Source: Gammaproteobacteria bacterium (GTDB lineage Bacteria; Pseudomonadota; Gammaproteobacteria; Steroidobacterales; GCA-2729495). Taken from it: a DNA stretch of 64,000 nucleotides. The notes under the pieces are model-generated. The model did not search any database, was not told where the DNA came from, and saw only the letters and a program-made list of their open reading frames with translations. The stretch spans positions 1-64,000 of the forward strand of contig JAJRUG010000128.1 of assembly GCA_024277915.1 (NCBI GenBank), given 5' to 3'. The position numbers were made by a program, and so were the translations under genes. This document shows positions 46,089 through 55,491 of this stretch, piece after piece (positions within the stretch are counted from its first letter, which is position 1; every line of letters starts with the position of its first letter).

Positions 46089-46154
46089 CTATGCGCAATT
46101 AAAACATATATATACGCAACTATCAATTCTATGCGCAATAATACTTGCGCATAG
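46089..46154. promoter_or_regulatory. Operator-like repeats upstream of the Fic gene
   Basis: CTATGCGCAA occurs at 46089-46098 and 46129-46138, with a weaker ATATACGCAA at 46110-46119 and an inverted copy TTGCGCATAG at 46145-46154. The last two exact copies form a perfect 10-bp inverted repeat with a 6-base gap. The direct copies are 19-21 bp apart, i.e. on one face of the helix. The array starts 27 bases upstream of the Fic start; the protein's own winged helix is an obvious candidate ligand. Confidence 0.6.
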
Positions 46155-46273
46155 AGGGGTTCAGGTACACAACAGGTGGAGGGCAAAAGAACCGAAAAAA
46201 TGAGCTGATATCGCGTTGATTCCCGTATGTATTAGTAAAGGGGGATCGAGTTGATTCCCCGGGGGAGTCAACG

Positions 46274-49200
46274 ATGCGTATCAGGTACATAGCAGTAATT
46301 GTTTTCACGATGGTGTTTCTGTCTGCCTGCGGCAGCGGCAACAGCCCTGCATTGCCTGTGGTGCCTGCTGACCCGGGCGATGATGTCACCCCTCCGGTTG
46401 GCATGGTCACCAGCCTCTCGATCACCCCCAGGTCAACCCTGCTCGCAAGACTGGATGATACCCATCAGCTCAATGCCGAACTCCTTGATGAAGACGGCGC
46501 GATGGTCGATAAACCGGTCGCCTGGACCAGCAGCGATCCGAACATTGTCGCGGTGGATGAACAGGGGCTGCTCACCTCCATGGGTACCATCGGCTCAGCT
46601 TCGGTGACGGCGGAGGTGGATGGAGTGACCTCAGGTCCGGTGATCGTGGTGGTGGTATTGCCGGCGCTCAACACACAGTTCGTCAATGATGACCAGGTGG
46701 TCGGCGACATGGAGCTGGTCGACCCCGAGTCACAATATGCCCCCGGTGCACAGTACCGGGTCACGCTGACCGGCATCGATGTGCCTGATATCGGTACGAT
46801 CCTTCTGGCCAGGGAAACGCAGCTGATTGCCGGCGGTGTTGTGGATGTGCAGCAGGATGGCGACGAGATCATCGTCACGCTGGAAGTGCTGCCGATCGAT
46901 GAACTGGTCACCAGCATGAAGATCGACCAGGTATTTGTGCCGACTGAAGATGACATCACGATGTCACAGGAAGCCTCGGAATATTACACGATGGAACGTC
47001 TGGAAGACGGCAGTTACCTGTTTACGCTATTACCGGATACACCCGTCGCAGAGCCTGTGGGCAGCTCGGTACAATCAGCGCGCACTGCTGATTCCATGGT
47101 ACAGGCAATACGCCCCCCCGATTCCACCGTGCAGGCGGTGATCGGTACGGTAGCCAATCCCTTTTATCCCTTTGACTGCAAATTCACCGGGCCAAGCTTC
47201 ACTGGCAATTCCGGCAACGAGGTTTTTACACTGCAGGGCTTGTCACCCACCATTGGTCTGGAAAAGGATATCTCCCTGCCGTTTGTTTATGACAGCGCCT
47301 TGGGTGGTTTGCAGGAGATCAAGCTACAGGCGAGGGTCAAGGGGACTTTTACTTTCAGGAACAAGCTGTCTGTCCAACTGGAAGGCAAGGCAGGTTGCAA
47401 GCTGAAACTGCTGGAGATCCCTGTTCCGTTTCCTGCGCCCTTGGGGCTGGTGCTGGGTGGCCAGATTCCCCTCGGGATCGGCTTTGAGCTCAGCGGTAAG
47501 GTCACGCTGGCCGATATGGGTTTTGGTGTCACGGCCAATTCTGAACTGCGTATGGAGCTTGGTATGGTTTGCCCCAACGGAGAGAACTGTGCGTTTGACG
47601 AAGACGGAGCTGTTCTTACCGCTACCGGTGAGGCCAAGCCGGTGATTGATTTACCCCCGGGGTTGAGCAACCCGGCAGGGGATCTGAAGTTTGAGCCGGC
47701 CGTTGAGGGGTTTGGCTATGCCGATTTTACCTTCGGGCATCCACTATTCAGTTCATGGCGCATGACCCTGGCCAATCTGCAAGCCGGGGTGAAGGTGGGT
47801 GCCAACCTCGCACTGGTGGAAACCCAGATTGATGATGGGAGCTATGCTTCTGACTACAAGCTGAGTACAGAGTTTTCAGCGAAGCCCGGTGAAGATCTGG
47901 CAGACCTGCTGACCCTGCTGGGCACGAGTCAGCTCAATGCACTGACCCTCACCGACAGTACCATCCTGCTCACCTCTCCGGCAGCGGAAGTCCCGCTGAC
48001 TGCGCCCACAACCAAGCTGATTACAGCAGATGTTGCAAATTACACAGTGGGTGATGTGGTGACTTTTACGGTCAAGCTGGATCCGAGCACCGTCAACTTT
48101 ATTCCGTTTGTCTACAATGTGGATGAGGTGATGATCTACCGGGATAATGAATTAGTCGCTGGTGCCAATGATCCGACCCGGGTGGAGCGGAGAACGGCCA
48201 GTGATGGTCAGACCGAGTTCACTATTACCTGGACGGCGACAGAGAGTGGATCGATCGGCGACAATTTCCATGCATTTGTCAGTACGGACTTGTTGCCGCT
48301 GCCTTATTTTGGAGAGCTGGAACTGGGGAAGGTGAGAGGTTCGTCCGCCGATAAGGCCTGGGGTAGTGCCGAGCTGATCGAGACTGACAATGCAGGGAAT
48401 GCATACCGTCCACAAATCGCCATTGATAATAACGGCAATGCCATCGCGGTGTGGCTCCAACACGATGGCACGCGCTGGAACATCAGGGCCAACCGCTTTG
48501 ATGGTACAAGCTGGGGCAGCGCCGAGCTGATTGAAACCAACAACGCAGGAGATGCATTCGATCCACAAATCGCCGTTGACGGTAACGGCAATGCCCTCGC
48601 GGTGTGGGCCCAATCTGATGGCACCCGCAATAACATCTGGGCCAATCGCTTTGATGGCACAAGCTGGGGCAGCGCCGTGCTGATTGAGACTAACAACGCA
48701 GGAAATGCATTCGCTCCACAAATTGCCGCTGATAACAACGGCAATGCCCTCGCGGTGTGGCAGCAATCCGATGGTACCCGCTTTAACATCTGGGCTAAGC
48801 GCTTCGATGGCACAAGTTGGGGCAGCGCCACACTGATTTCGACCAACAATGCAATCGGTGGATTTGTTCCGCGAATCGCTTTTGATAACAACGGCAATGC
48901 CCTCGCGGTGTGGCGGCAATTCGGTGGCACCCCTATTATCAGCAGCATCTGGGCCAACCGCTTTGATGGCACAAGCTGGGGCAGCGCTGAGCTGATTGAG
49001 AACAACAATGCAGGGGATGGATGGGAGCCGCAAATCGCTTTTGATAACAACGGCAATGCCCTCGCGGTGTGGCAGCAATTCGATGGCCCCCAAGGCGACC
49101 CCAGCTCCCGCGATGGCATCTGGGCCAACCGCTTTGATGGCACAAGCTGGGGCAGCGCCGAGCAGATTGACACCAACAATGCAAGAGGTACATTCGGTCA

Positions 49201-49576
49201 GCAAATCGCTTTTGATAACAACGGCAATGCCCTCGCGGTGTGGCAGCAAGGCGATGGCATCTGGGCCAACCGCTTTGATGGCACAAGCTGGGGCATCGCT
49301 GAGCTGATTGAGACCAACAACGCAGTCAATGCATCCCGTCCGCAAATCGCTGTTGATAGCAACGGCAATGCCCTCGCGGTGTGGCACCAATCCGATGGCA
49401 TCGGGGCCAACCGCTTTGATGGCACAAGCTGGGGCAGCGCCGAGCTGATTGCGACCAGCATTGTAAGCGGAGCAGACTCTCCACAAATCGCCTTTGATAA
49501 CAACGGCAATGCCCTCGCGGTGTGGGGGCAATCTGATGGCACCCGCTTGAACATCTGGGCGAACCGCTTTGAATAA
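46274..49576 (+). CDS. Large lipoprotein with Ig-like domain and eight C-terminal tandem repeats
   Basis: 1100 residues. A GGGGGAG site precedes the ATG by 6 bases, and the N-terminus is a lipoprotein signal (MVFLSACGSGN). Residues about 44-128 form a bacterial Ig-like (Big_2) domain (LNAELLDEDGAMVDKPVAWTSSDPNIVAVD). A middle beta-rich region of unknown type follows. Residues 696-1100 consist of eight repeats of mostly 51 residues: WGSAELIETNNAG, then PQIAFDNNGNALAVW, then IWANRFDGTS. Each repeat resembles a blade-like beta unit, so an eight-bladed propeller is plausible. It is likely surface or periplasmic, possibly an adhesin or glycan-binding protein. It is divergent from the Fic gene. Confidence 0.85.
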   Translation: MRIRYIAVIVFTMVFLSACGSGNSPALPVVPADPGDDVTPPVGMVTSLSITPRSTLLARLDDTHQLNAELLDEDGAMVDKPVAWTSSDPNIVAVDEQGLLTSMGTIGSASVTAEVDGVTSGPVIVVVVLPALNTQFVNDDQVVGDMELVDPESQYAPGAQYRVTLTGIDVPDIGTILLARETQLIAGGVVDVQQDGDEIIVTLEVLPIDELVTSMKIDQVFVPTEDDITMSQEASEYYTMERLEDGSYLFTLLPDTPVAEPVGSSVQSARTADSMVQAIRPPDSTVQAVIGTVANPFYPFDCKFTGPSFTGNSGNEVFTLQGLSPTIGLEKDISLPFVYDSALGGLQEIKLQARVKGTFTFRNKLSVQLEGKAGCKLKLLEIPVPFPAPLGLVLGGQIPLGIGFELSGKVTLADMGFGVTANSELRMELGMVCPNGENCAFDEDGAVLTATGEAKPVIDLPPGLSNPAGDLKFEPAVEGFGYADFTFGHPLFSSWRMTLANLQAGVKVGANLALVETQIDDGSYASDYKLSTEFSAKPGEDLADLLTLLGTSQLNALTLTDSTILLTSPAAEVPLTAPTTKLITADVANYTVGDVVTFTVKLDPSTVNFIPFVYNVDEVMIYRDNELVAGANDPTRVERRTASDGQTEFTITWTATESGSIGDNFHAFVSTDLLPLPYFGELELGKVRGSSADKAWGSAELIETDNAGNAYRPQIAIDNNGNAIAVWLQHDGTRWNIRANRFDGTSWGSAELIETNNAGDAFDPQIAVDGNGNALAVWAQSDGTRNNIWANRFDGTSWGSAVLIETNNAGNAFAPQIAADNNGNALAVWQQSDGTRFNIWAKRFDGTSWGSATLISTNNAIGGFVPRIAFDNNGNALAVWRQFGGTPIISSIWANRFDGTSWGSAELIENNNAGDGWEPQIAFDNNGNALAVWQQFDGPQGDPSSRDGIWANRFDGTSWGSAEQIDTNNARGTFGQQIAFDNNGNALAVWQQGDGIWANRFDGTSWGIAELIETNNAVNASRPQIAVDSNGNALAVWHQSDGIGANRFDGTSWGSAELIATSIVSGADSPQIAFDNNGNALAVWGQSDGTRLNIWANRFE
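48359..49573 (+). repeat. Eight in-frame tandem repeats of about 153 bp
   Basis: The repeats are 51, 51, 51, 53, 57, 47, 47 and 48 residues long. The DNA of the repeats is nearly identical in the block coding for NNGNALAVW and in the NRFDGTSWG block, with variation focused on the segment after AVW and after TNNA. Such even homogenisation indicates recent duplication or gene conversion, and copy number probably varies between strains. Confidence 0.85.
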
Positions 49577-49604
49577 ATGAATAAATAGGGTCACACCAAT
49601 GTTT

Positions 49605-49724
49605 GGGGTCAGAGTAAAAACTCTGTTTATGGGGTCAGAGTAAAAACTCCAGGAAATGAACGACTGCTGTCTGATTGTGGTGCCGGTGTTAGCTATTTAT
49701 CTATTGGGTTATTACTCTGACCCT
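49605..49724. repeat. REP-like repeat patch (GGGGTCAGAGTAAAA motifs)
   Basis: GGGGTCAGAGTAAAAACTC occurs twice directly (49605-49624 and 49631-49649) and a matching inverted end, TTACTCTGACCC, at 49711-49722. This GGGTCAGAGT form is the end sequence of REP/RAYT-type elements in many gammaproteobacteria. No transposase gene is present here, so it is a remnant or a non-autonomous unit. The internal stretch 49679-49707 is related to 44639-44667. Confidence 0.7.
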
Positions 49725-49777
49725 AATTATTGATCCGCGACCTCTTCGTGAAAGCCAAAGACCGGGGAGACATCCAT

Positions 49778-49805
49778 AAAAAAAGGGCCCGCAAAGCGGG
49801 CCCTT
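49778..49805 (-). terminator. Intrinsic terminator of hppA
   Basis: Minus-strand hairpin AAGGGCCCGC-TTT-GCGGGCCCTT (10-bp stem, 49783-49805) followed by a run of T (A-run at 49778-49784 on the plus strand). It is 26 bases beyond the hppA stop codon. Confidence 0.9.
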
Positions 49806-49831
49806 GATTTCATGCACTGTTTGTACCGGAA

Positions 49832-51874
49832 CTACAGTAACGGCACCATCAGCAATGCAACAATGTTGATGATCTTGATCAACGGGTTAATCGCAGGTCC
49901 TGCGGTATCTTTGTAGGGGTCGCCTACGGTATCACCGGTGACCGCAGCCTTGTGGGCTTCGGAACCCTTGCCGCCGACATTACCATCTTCGATATATTTC
50001 TTGGCATTATCCCAGGCGCCACCACCAGTGGTCATGGAAATCGCCAGGAAAATTCCGGTAATAATCGTACCAATCAACAGGCCGCCCAATGCACGGATGG
50101 CTTCATCCGGTCCCATCAGAAAACGGATGATCACTACCAGAATAATCGGAACCAGCACCGGCAGCAGCGACGGAATAATCATTTCCTTGATCGCAGATTT
50201 GGTCAGCAGATCAACAGCACGGGAATAGTCAGGCTTGGTGGTGCCTTCCATGATGCCGGGGATTTCGCGGAACTGACGACGAACCTCCTCAACCACTGAT
50301 CCGGCTGCGCGGCCAACGGCTTCCATTGCCATCGAGGCAAACAGATAGGGCACCATGCCGCCGATGAACAGGCCGATAATGACGGCGGGATCGGACAGCG
50401 AAAAGTCCTGCGCTCTGCCTGCAGCCGCGAGGTTATTGGTGTAATCAGCGAATAATACCAGTGCAGCCAGGCCTGCCGAGCCGATGGCGTAGCCTTTGGT
50501 GACAGCCTTGGTAGTGTTGCCGACTGCATCAAGAGGATCAGTAATGCTACGAATCTCGGCGGGCAGTTCAGCCATCTCGGCGATACCACCAGCGTTGTCC
50601 GTGATCGGCCCGAATGCATCAAGAGCTACGATCATACCGGTCATCGACAGCATAGATGTCGCAGCAATAGCAATACCGTAAACACCGGCAAGCTCGTAGG
50701 AGCCATAAATACTGAGACACACGGCGATCACAGGCCAGGCTGTAGATTTCATTGATACGCCGAGACCGGCAATAATGTTGGTTGCATGACCTGTCGATGA
50801 GGCATTGGCCACTTTTTGCACCGGACTGAATTCGGTACCCGTGTAGTACTCGGTAATGAATACCAGGGCAGCTGTCAGTGCCAGTCCGATTACAGCAGCT
50901 CCCCAAAGGCCGATGGTAGATATTCCTTCGATTCCGCCCATGGTCATGTCAGTCACGAACCAAAAAGCAATCGCTGCCAGCACACCCGACACGATGACAC
51001 CTTTATAGAGGGCGCCCATGATTTTGCCACCCTCGGAAGTCTTGACGAAAAATGTGCCAACAATCGATGCGATGATCGATACTGCGCCAAGTACCAGGGG
51101 ATACAGCACGCCGGCATTGTTCTCGATCAACAGACTGCCCAGCAGCATGGTGGCAACAATCGTGACCGCATAGGTCTCAAACAGGTCGGCCGCCATGCCC
51201 GCACAGTCACCCACATTGTCGCCAACGTTATCAGCGATAACCGCGGGGTTGCGGGGATCATCTTCAGGAATCCCGGCTTCAACCTTGCCGACCAGATCAG
51301 CACCAACATCCGCACCCTTGGTGAAAATGCCGCCGCCCAGCCGGGCGAAAATGGAGATCAGGGAGCCGCCGAATGCGAATCCGACCAGGGCATGCAGTGC
51401 CTCATCAGTGCCGGTACCCATGGCGATCAATATCCAGTAGTAGCCTGCTACACCAAGCAGTGCCAGACCTACCACCAGCATGCCGGTGATTGCGCCACCC
51501 TTGAATGCCACCTGCAAGGCCGGGTTGATTCCTGAGAAGGCAGCCTGAGCTGTGCGTACATTGGCACGTACGGGAATATGCATGCCCAGAAAGCCGGTGG
51601 CTCCGGACAACAAGGCACCCAGTGCAAAGCCGATACCGGTTTTAACACCGAGTGTGACGAGCAGCACGACGCACAGGATGACACCGACAATGCTGATGGC
51701 AAAGTACTGGCGCTTAAGGTAGGCCATGGCCCCTTCCTGAATAGCGCCGGCAATCGACTGCATCCGCTCATTACCTGCTGGTTGTTTTAGCACCCAGCGG
51801 GCAGTTAGTGCACCGTAGAGTACGGCTAGTAGTGATGCGCCAATGGCCAGCCAAAGCGCTGTATCGGTTGACAT
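49832..51874 (-). CDS. hppA: Membrane proton-pumping pyrophosphatase HppA (K+-independent type)
   Basis: 680 residues with about 16 hydrophobic segments. Pyrophosphate-binding motifs are complete: [34 protein letters not shown] near 210-240, [12 protein letters not shown], and the C-terminal [23 protein letters not shown]. The K+-dependence switch is Lys ([10 protein letters not shown], Lys456), the form of K+-independent H+-pumps; K+-dependent enzymes have Ala. It couples PPi hydrolysis to proton export. AAGGGGAG precedes the ATG. An extended -10 (TGCTATCAT) in the last codons of the upstream pfp gene may serve as a promoter. A strong terminator follows. Confidence 0.97.
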   Translation of the reverse strand: MSTDTALWLAIGASLLAVLYGALTARWVLKQPAGNERMQSIAGAIQEGAMAYLKRQYFAISIVGVILCVVLLVTLGVKTGIGFALGALLSGATGFLGMHIPVRANVRTAQAAFSGINPALQVAFKGGAITGMLVVGLALLGVAGYYWILIAMGTGTDEALHALVGFAFGGSLISIFARLGGGIFTKGADVGADLVGKVEAGIPEDDPRNPAVIADNVGDNVGDCAGMAADLFETYAVTIVATMLLGSLLIENNAGVLYPLVLGAVSIIASIVGTFFVKTSEGGKIMGALYKGVIVSGVLAAIAFWFVTDMTMGGIEGISTIGLWGAAVIGLALTAALVFITEYYTGTEFSPVQKVANASSTGHATNIIAGLGVSMKSTAWPVIAVCLSIYGSYELAGVYGIAIAATSMLSMTGMIVALDAFGPITDNAGGIAEMAELPAEIRSITDPLDAVGNTTKAVTKGYAIGSAGLAALVLFADYTNNLAAAGRAQDFSLSDPAVIIGLFIGGMVPYLFASMAMEAVGRAAGSVVEEVRRQFREIPGIMEGTTKPDYSRAVDLLTKSAIKEMIIPSLLPVLVPIILVVIIRFLMGPDEAIRALGGLLIGTIITGIFLAISMTTGGGAWDNAKKYIEDGNVGGKGSEAHKAAVTGDTVGDPYKDTAGPAINPLIKIINIVALLMVPLL

Positions 51875-51974
51875 GAATTGCTCCCCTTAAAAAAAGATAA
51901 AATTTTCCCCGATGTGACCGTTCGGGCGGCTCCCTTGCCGCTTTTGTTTCCGGTCTGGGATCTGAAAAAGCGCG

Positions 51975-53240
51975 CTATGATAGCACAAAATTTGTTGTTA
52001 GCTTTTTCCTGACCAACACTCGTTTCAATGTGACGTAATCTGGCAGCCCGTTTTTGTACGGGGGATAGTCTTCCCCTTGTATCAGTGGCTGCAGATACCG
52101 GCGGCCCGCTGCGGTAATGCCGAAGCCATCTTTGGTGATGTAGCGCCGTGGCATCATTTTTTCCCGGTTAGCGACCCGGCCCAGAGCGGTTTCCCCGATG
52201 GCCCATCGGTAGGGTTGATCGGACTTCCGGACGATCACGGGCATGACAGCATTCTTGCCGGCCAAAGCCAGTTCCACGGCAGCCTTACCCACGGCATAGG
52301 CTTGATCGACATCAGTTTTTGAAGCGAGATGGCGAGCCGATCGCTGCAAATAATCAGCGATGGCGTAATGAAACTTCAAACCCAGCTTGTCACGCACCAT
52401 ATTTGCCACCACCGTGGCGACACCCCCCAGCTGCTTATGTCCAAAGGCGTCCACCAGGCCGGTATCGGCCAGGAATTGTCCATTTCGATATCGTGCCCCC
52501 TCGCTGACGACCACCACGCAATAACCATAGTCTTTGACGCAGCGTCGAACCCTGGTGAGAAATGCCTGGCGATTAAACGGAATTTCCGGGAACAGGATGA
52601 TGTGTGGCGCATCTTCGGGCAGATTGCCCGCCAGACCACCGGCCGCAGCAATCCAGCCCGCATGTCGACCCATGACTTCCAGTATGAATACCTTGGTAGA
52701 GGTCCTGGACATCGACGCAACGTCCTTGGCCGCCTCCAGGGTTGATACGGCCACGTATTTAGCCACCGAACCGAATCCCGGACAGGTATCAGTGATGGGC
52801 AAATCATTGTCGACTGTTTTCGGCACCCCGATGCAGGTCAGCGGATAACCGAGGCGCTTGCCGATTTGGGACAGCTTGTGAGCCGTATCCATGGAATCAC
52901 CGCCGCCGTTGTAAAAGAAGTAGCCGATATCATGCGCCTTGCAGACTTCGATGATGCGGGCGTATTCCACATGGTTTTCTTCCAGGCTTTTGAGCTTGTA
53001 GCGGGCCGAGCCGAATGCACCGCCTGGTGTATGACGGAGTGCTGCAATCGAACGCGCAGTTTCCTTGCTGGTATCGATGAGGTTTTCGGTGAGCACGCCA
53101 ACGATGCCATTGTCTCCGGCAAAAACCTTACCGATGCGGCCAGGGTGTCGTCGTGCCGTTTCGATGACGCCACAGGCGCTGGCGTTGATAACAGATGTGA
53201 CACCGCCGGACTGGGCGTAGAGGGCGTTCCGCTTCGACAT
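51975..53240 (-). CDS. pfp: Pyrophosphate-dependent 6-phosphofructokinase
   Basis: 421 residues of the PFK fold. The phosphoryl-donor loop reads NGGGDSMDT (111-119), placing Asp115 where ATP enzymes have Gly, and PKTVDND (140-146) has Lys141 in place of the Gly of ATP-type PGTIDND; Asp144 is the catalytic base. Both changes are hallmarks of PPi use. MGRHAGWIAA is the fructose-6-phosphate site. The reaction is reversible, so it can serve glycolysis or gluconeogenesis. hppA lies 100 bases downstream on the same strand, as in methanotrophs where the two are co-transcribed. GGGGA precedes the ATG. Confidence 0.93.
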   Translation of the reverse strand: MSKRNALYAQSGGVTSVINASACGVIETARRHPGRIGKVFAGDNGIVGVLTENLIDTSKETARSIAALRHTPGGAFGSARYKLKSLEENHVEYARIIEVCKAHDIGYFFYNGGGDSMDTAHKLSQIGKRLGYPLTCIGVPKTVDNDLPITDTCPGFGSVAKYVAVSTLEAAKDVASMSRTSTKVFILEVMGRHAGWIAAAGGLAGNLPEDAPHIILFPEIPFNRQAFLTRVRRCVKDYGYCVVVVSEGARYRNGQFLADTGLVDAFGHKQLGGVATVVANMVRDKLGLKFHYAIADYLQRSARHLASKTDVDQAYAVGKAAVELALAGKNAVMPVIVRKSDQPYRWAIGETALGRVANREKMMPRRYITKDGFGITAAGRRYLQPLIQGEDYPPYKNGLPDYVTLKRVLVRKKLTTNFVLS

Positions 53241-53371
53241 GGTTTATTATTCCCCTTGCAAATTAAGGTCTGGACAGACTGCGTTCATTTAAGTGGATTT
53301 GAGGCGTGGCGAAACATACCATATTGCCTCTGTATAGTTGACCGTTGATGTAACAGGGAAATACTGAATCA

Positions 53372-54028
53372 GTGAGGATTGTATTTTTAGGGGCTCCGGG
53401 ATCGGGCAAGGGAACACAGGCACAGCGTTTGATGGCCGACCACGGCATGGTGCAGGTTTCTACCGGTGATTTGTTACGGACGGCCGTAGCGACGGGCACT
53501 GATCTTGGCTTGCGAGCCAAAGCGGCAATGGATGCTGGTGACCTGGTGTCGGATGAAATCGTGTTGCAAATGATCATTCATCGCCTGCAGCAGGATGACA
53601 CCAGTGGCGGGTTTATTCTGGACGGATTCCCAAGGAATCTGGTCCAGGCGCAGGCGCTGGAAAGCATGCTCGCAGATATTTCGCAGCCGCTGGATACTGT
53701 GATTCTGCTGGATGTCGATCTTGATATTCTGATGAAGCGATTGACGGGGCGGCGTACCTGCTCTCTCACGGGCAAATTGTTAAACGTTTATTTCTCACCA
53801 CAAAGTGAAATTGATGCCTGTGTGGATGCCGGCGGAAAATTGATTCATCGTGCCGATGACAATGAAGAAACCATTGGTAACCGGCTCAAGGTTTACCGGG
53901 AGATGACCGAGCCCCTGATCGAGCACTATCGGAGCGCCGGGCTGTTAAAGACAGTTCAGGGTGCTGGTGATGTTGATACTGTTTATCAAGGTCTGGTCAC
54001 CGCGTTGGACCTGTCAGGAAATGGCTAG
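53372..54028 (+). CDS. adk: Adenylate kinase
   Basis: 218 residues from a GTG start. P-loop FLGAPGSGKGTQAQ, AMP-binding STGDLLRTAV and GFPRNLVQAQAL, and a full-length LID domain (GRRTCSLTGKLLNVYF to RADDNEETIGNRLKVY) are present. The LID has a lone Cys-His pattern rather than four Cys, so it is probably not the zinc type. It equilibrates AMP, ADP and ATP. It is divergent from pfp with 131 bases between the starts and is followed by hairpin copy B. Confidence 0.93.
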   Translation: MRIVFLGAPGSGKGTQAQRLMADHGMVQVSTGDLLRTAVATGTDLGLRAKAAMDAGDLVSDEIVLQMIIHRLQQDDTSGGFILDGFPRNLVQAQALESMLADISQPLDTVILLDVDLDILMKRLTGRRTCSLTGKLLNVYFSPQSEIDACVDAGGKLIHRADDNEETIGNRLKVYREMTEPLIEHYRSAGLLKTVQGAGDVDTVYQGLVTALDLSGNG

Positions 54029-54096
54029 CTGCAATAGTCGAGAGCCATCAGTATTTCAATGCCCCCCTCCGAAAACTCAATATACCGCCGATGTCA

Positions 54097-54250
54097 GAGG
54101 AGTAGGTGCCGGTTACCCTTTCCAGCGGAGTAAAGCGGACCGCAGGGAGCCATCCGCAGGAAAGGGTAACCGGCACCTACTCCTCGGGATTAAACCACCT
54201 GCGTTAACGTTTCCGCCGGTTTTTATTTGTTTGAATCGTCGTGCCAATCG
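54097..54250. repeat. Long perfect hairpin repeat, copy B, with conserved tail
   Basis: A 27-bp perfect inverted repeat (54097-54123 and 54159-54185) encloses a 35-base loop; GCGGA and TCCGC at the loop edges add five more pairs after an A-A mismatch. The flanks are GATGTCAGAGGA and TCCTCGGG. A tail follows with ATTAAACCACCTGC and, after a variable stretch, a 20-base block (54231-54250, starting TTGAATCGTCGTGCC) identical to one in copy D. Sits in the 322-base space between convergent adk and rnd, which holds no gene. Confidence 0.88.
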
Positions 54251-54350
54251 TCCGGCATTAGCTGCTCCGATCCCTTTTTGTCGGGGGAACGGCGGTATGT
54301 TCGGACTCTGATGGCAAGATTGGGCTTCGGCTGTGGGAGCAAAGGTTTTG

Positions 54351-55460
54351 CTATAAAGCACCAAGCAGCTTTTCACCGATCACTTCTTTCCGCCAACCGT
54401 TGAGTACCCGGCCATCTTGTTCGCCACGAAATATGGCGATGAGTTCTTTCTTGGCGGCCAGTACTTCCGGCACAATATTGAGAGCTGCTGCAATTTCCCT
54501 GGTGATTTCCGACATGCGTTTGACGGCTGCTTTTTCTTCGGCTGCCGGTTTGTCATGTTGCCGGATAGTCAACTCACCCTTTTCCCAGGCGCAGGTAGCG
54601 GCGAGTTGCAGCTTGATAATATTTTCGGCATGCCGTTCCGCAAACCGTTTCGCAACGTCAGTGCAGTCGGCCAGTCCACCTACTGTCTGCGGATTATCCA
54701 GGGCGATACTCAACAGGGCCTTGTCGCTTAGTATCCATTGTCGTGGCCGGTCGGCTCTGGCGGCTTTTTGTTCCCGCCACTGTGCAAGTTTCCGCGCGCG
54801 AGCCTGTTCCGCCGGAGGCAGGAAGGGGATGCTCTTTATTCTTTGCCAGGCCAGTTCCGGCGGAGATTCGTGCAGTGCCGGGTCGGCGAGTGCGGCACAG
54901 TCTTCAACAACCCATTCGTAGCGACCGTGTTGCTCCAGTTTTTCTCTCAAATGATTGTACAGATCCGCAAGATGAACCGTGTCGTTTGCTGCATAGCTGA
55001 TCTGTGCTTCGGACAACGGTCGGCGAGACCAGTCAGTTCTGGTTTGTCCCTTGTCGACATGGATGCCGAGGATGTCATGCACCAATCCGGCATAGCCGAT
55101 CTGCGCGGGATGTCCGAGCAGGCCTGCGGCAATTTGTGTATCAAACAATGGTTGTGGCAGACAGTGATGGTTAAGGTGCAGTATTTCCAGATCCTGTCGA
55201 CAGGCATGCATGATGATGACGTTACTTTCCGCCATCAGAATGGGCCACAAATCACCGATATCCAGATCGGCCAGCGTATCAATGCAGAAAACCCTGTCCC
55301 CGGCCGAGATTTGTATCAGGCAGAGGATCGATGCATAGGTATTGGTGCGCATGAATTCCGTGTCCATGCTGAGGATCCCGGGTTCGGGCAGAAACAGCAA
55401 GGCGGCATCCAGTTCGCTTTGCTGTTGAATCATGCTGATGTTGTGAATCGAGGCTGGCAT
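54351..55460 (-). CDS. rnd: Ribonuclease D
   Basis: 369 residues. The DEDDy exonuclease domain shows LSMDTEFMRTNTY (Asp-Glu), MHACRQDLEIL (Asp), and ISYAANDTVHLADLY (Tyr and Asp of motif III). One or two HRDC domains follow (KLAQWREQKAARADRPRQWILSD). It trims the 3' ends of tRNA precursors and other small RNAs. It is divergent from mpl with 31 bases between starts. Confidence 0.94.
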   Translation of the reverse strand: MPASIHNISMIQQQSELDAALLFLPEPGILSMDTEFMRTNTYASILCLIQISAGDRVFCIDTLADLDIGDLWPILMAESNVIIMHACRQDLEILHLNHHCLPQPLFDTQIAAGLLGHPAQIGYAGLVHDILGIHVDKGQTRTDWSRRPLSEAQISYAANDTVHLADLYNHLREKLEQHGRYEWVVEDCAALADPALHESPPELAWQRIKSIPFLPPAEQARARKLAQWREQKAARADRPRQWILSDKALLSIALDNPQTVGGLADCTDVAKRFAERHAENIIKLQLAATCAWEKGELTIRQHDKPAAEEKAAVKRMSEITREIAAALNIVPEVLAAKKELIAIFRGEQDGRVLNGWRKEVIGEKLLGAL

Positions 55461-55491
55461 GTGCGCAGAGTGTAGGGGATCATAGCGCCTG

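Noticed and set aside
48152-49594. 480-residue open frame on the minus strand
   Set aside because: It is the complement of the tandem-repeat region of the large lipoprotein; its apparent repeats mirror the plus-strand repeats and there is no ribosome-binding site.
50816-51535. 239-residue open frame antisense to hppA
   Set aside because: Composition is that of a complement of a membrane protein and hppA is unambiguous.
54097-54185. Hairpin copies as intrinsic terminators
   Set aside because: The stems are 25-27 bp, far longer than usual, and are followed by CTCGGG rather than a T-run on either strand.
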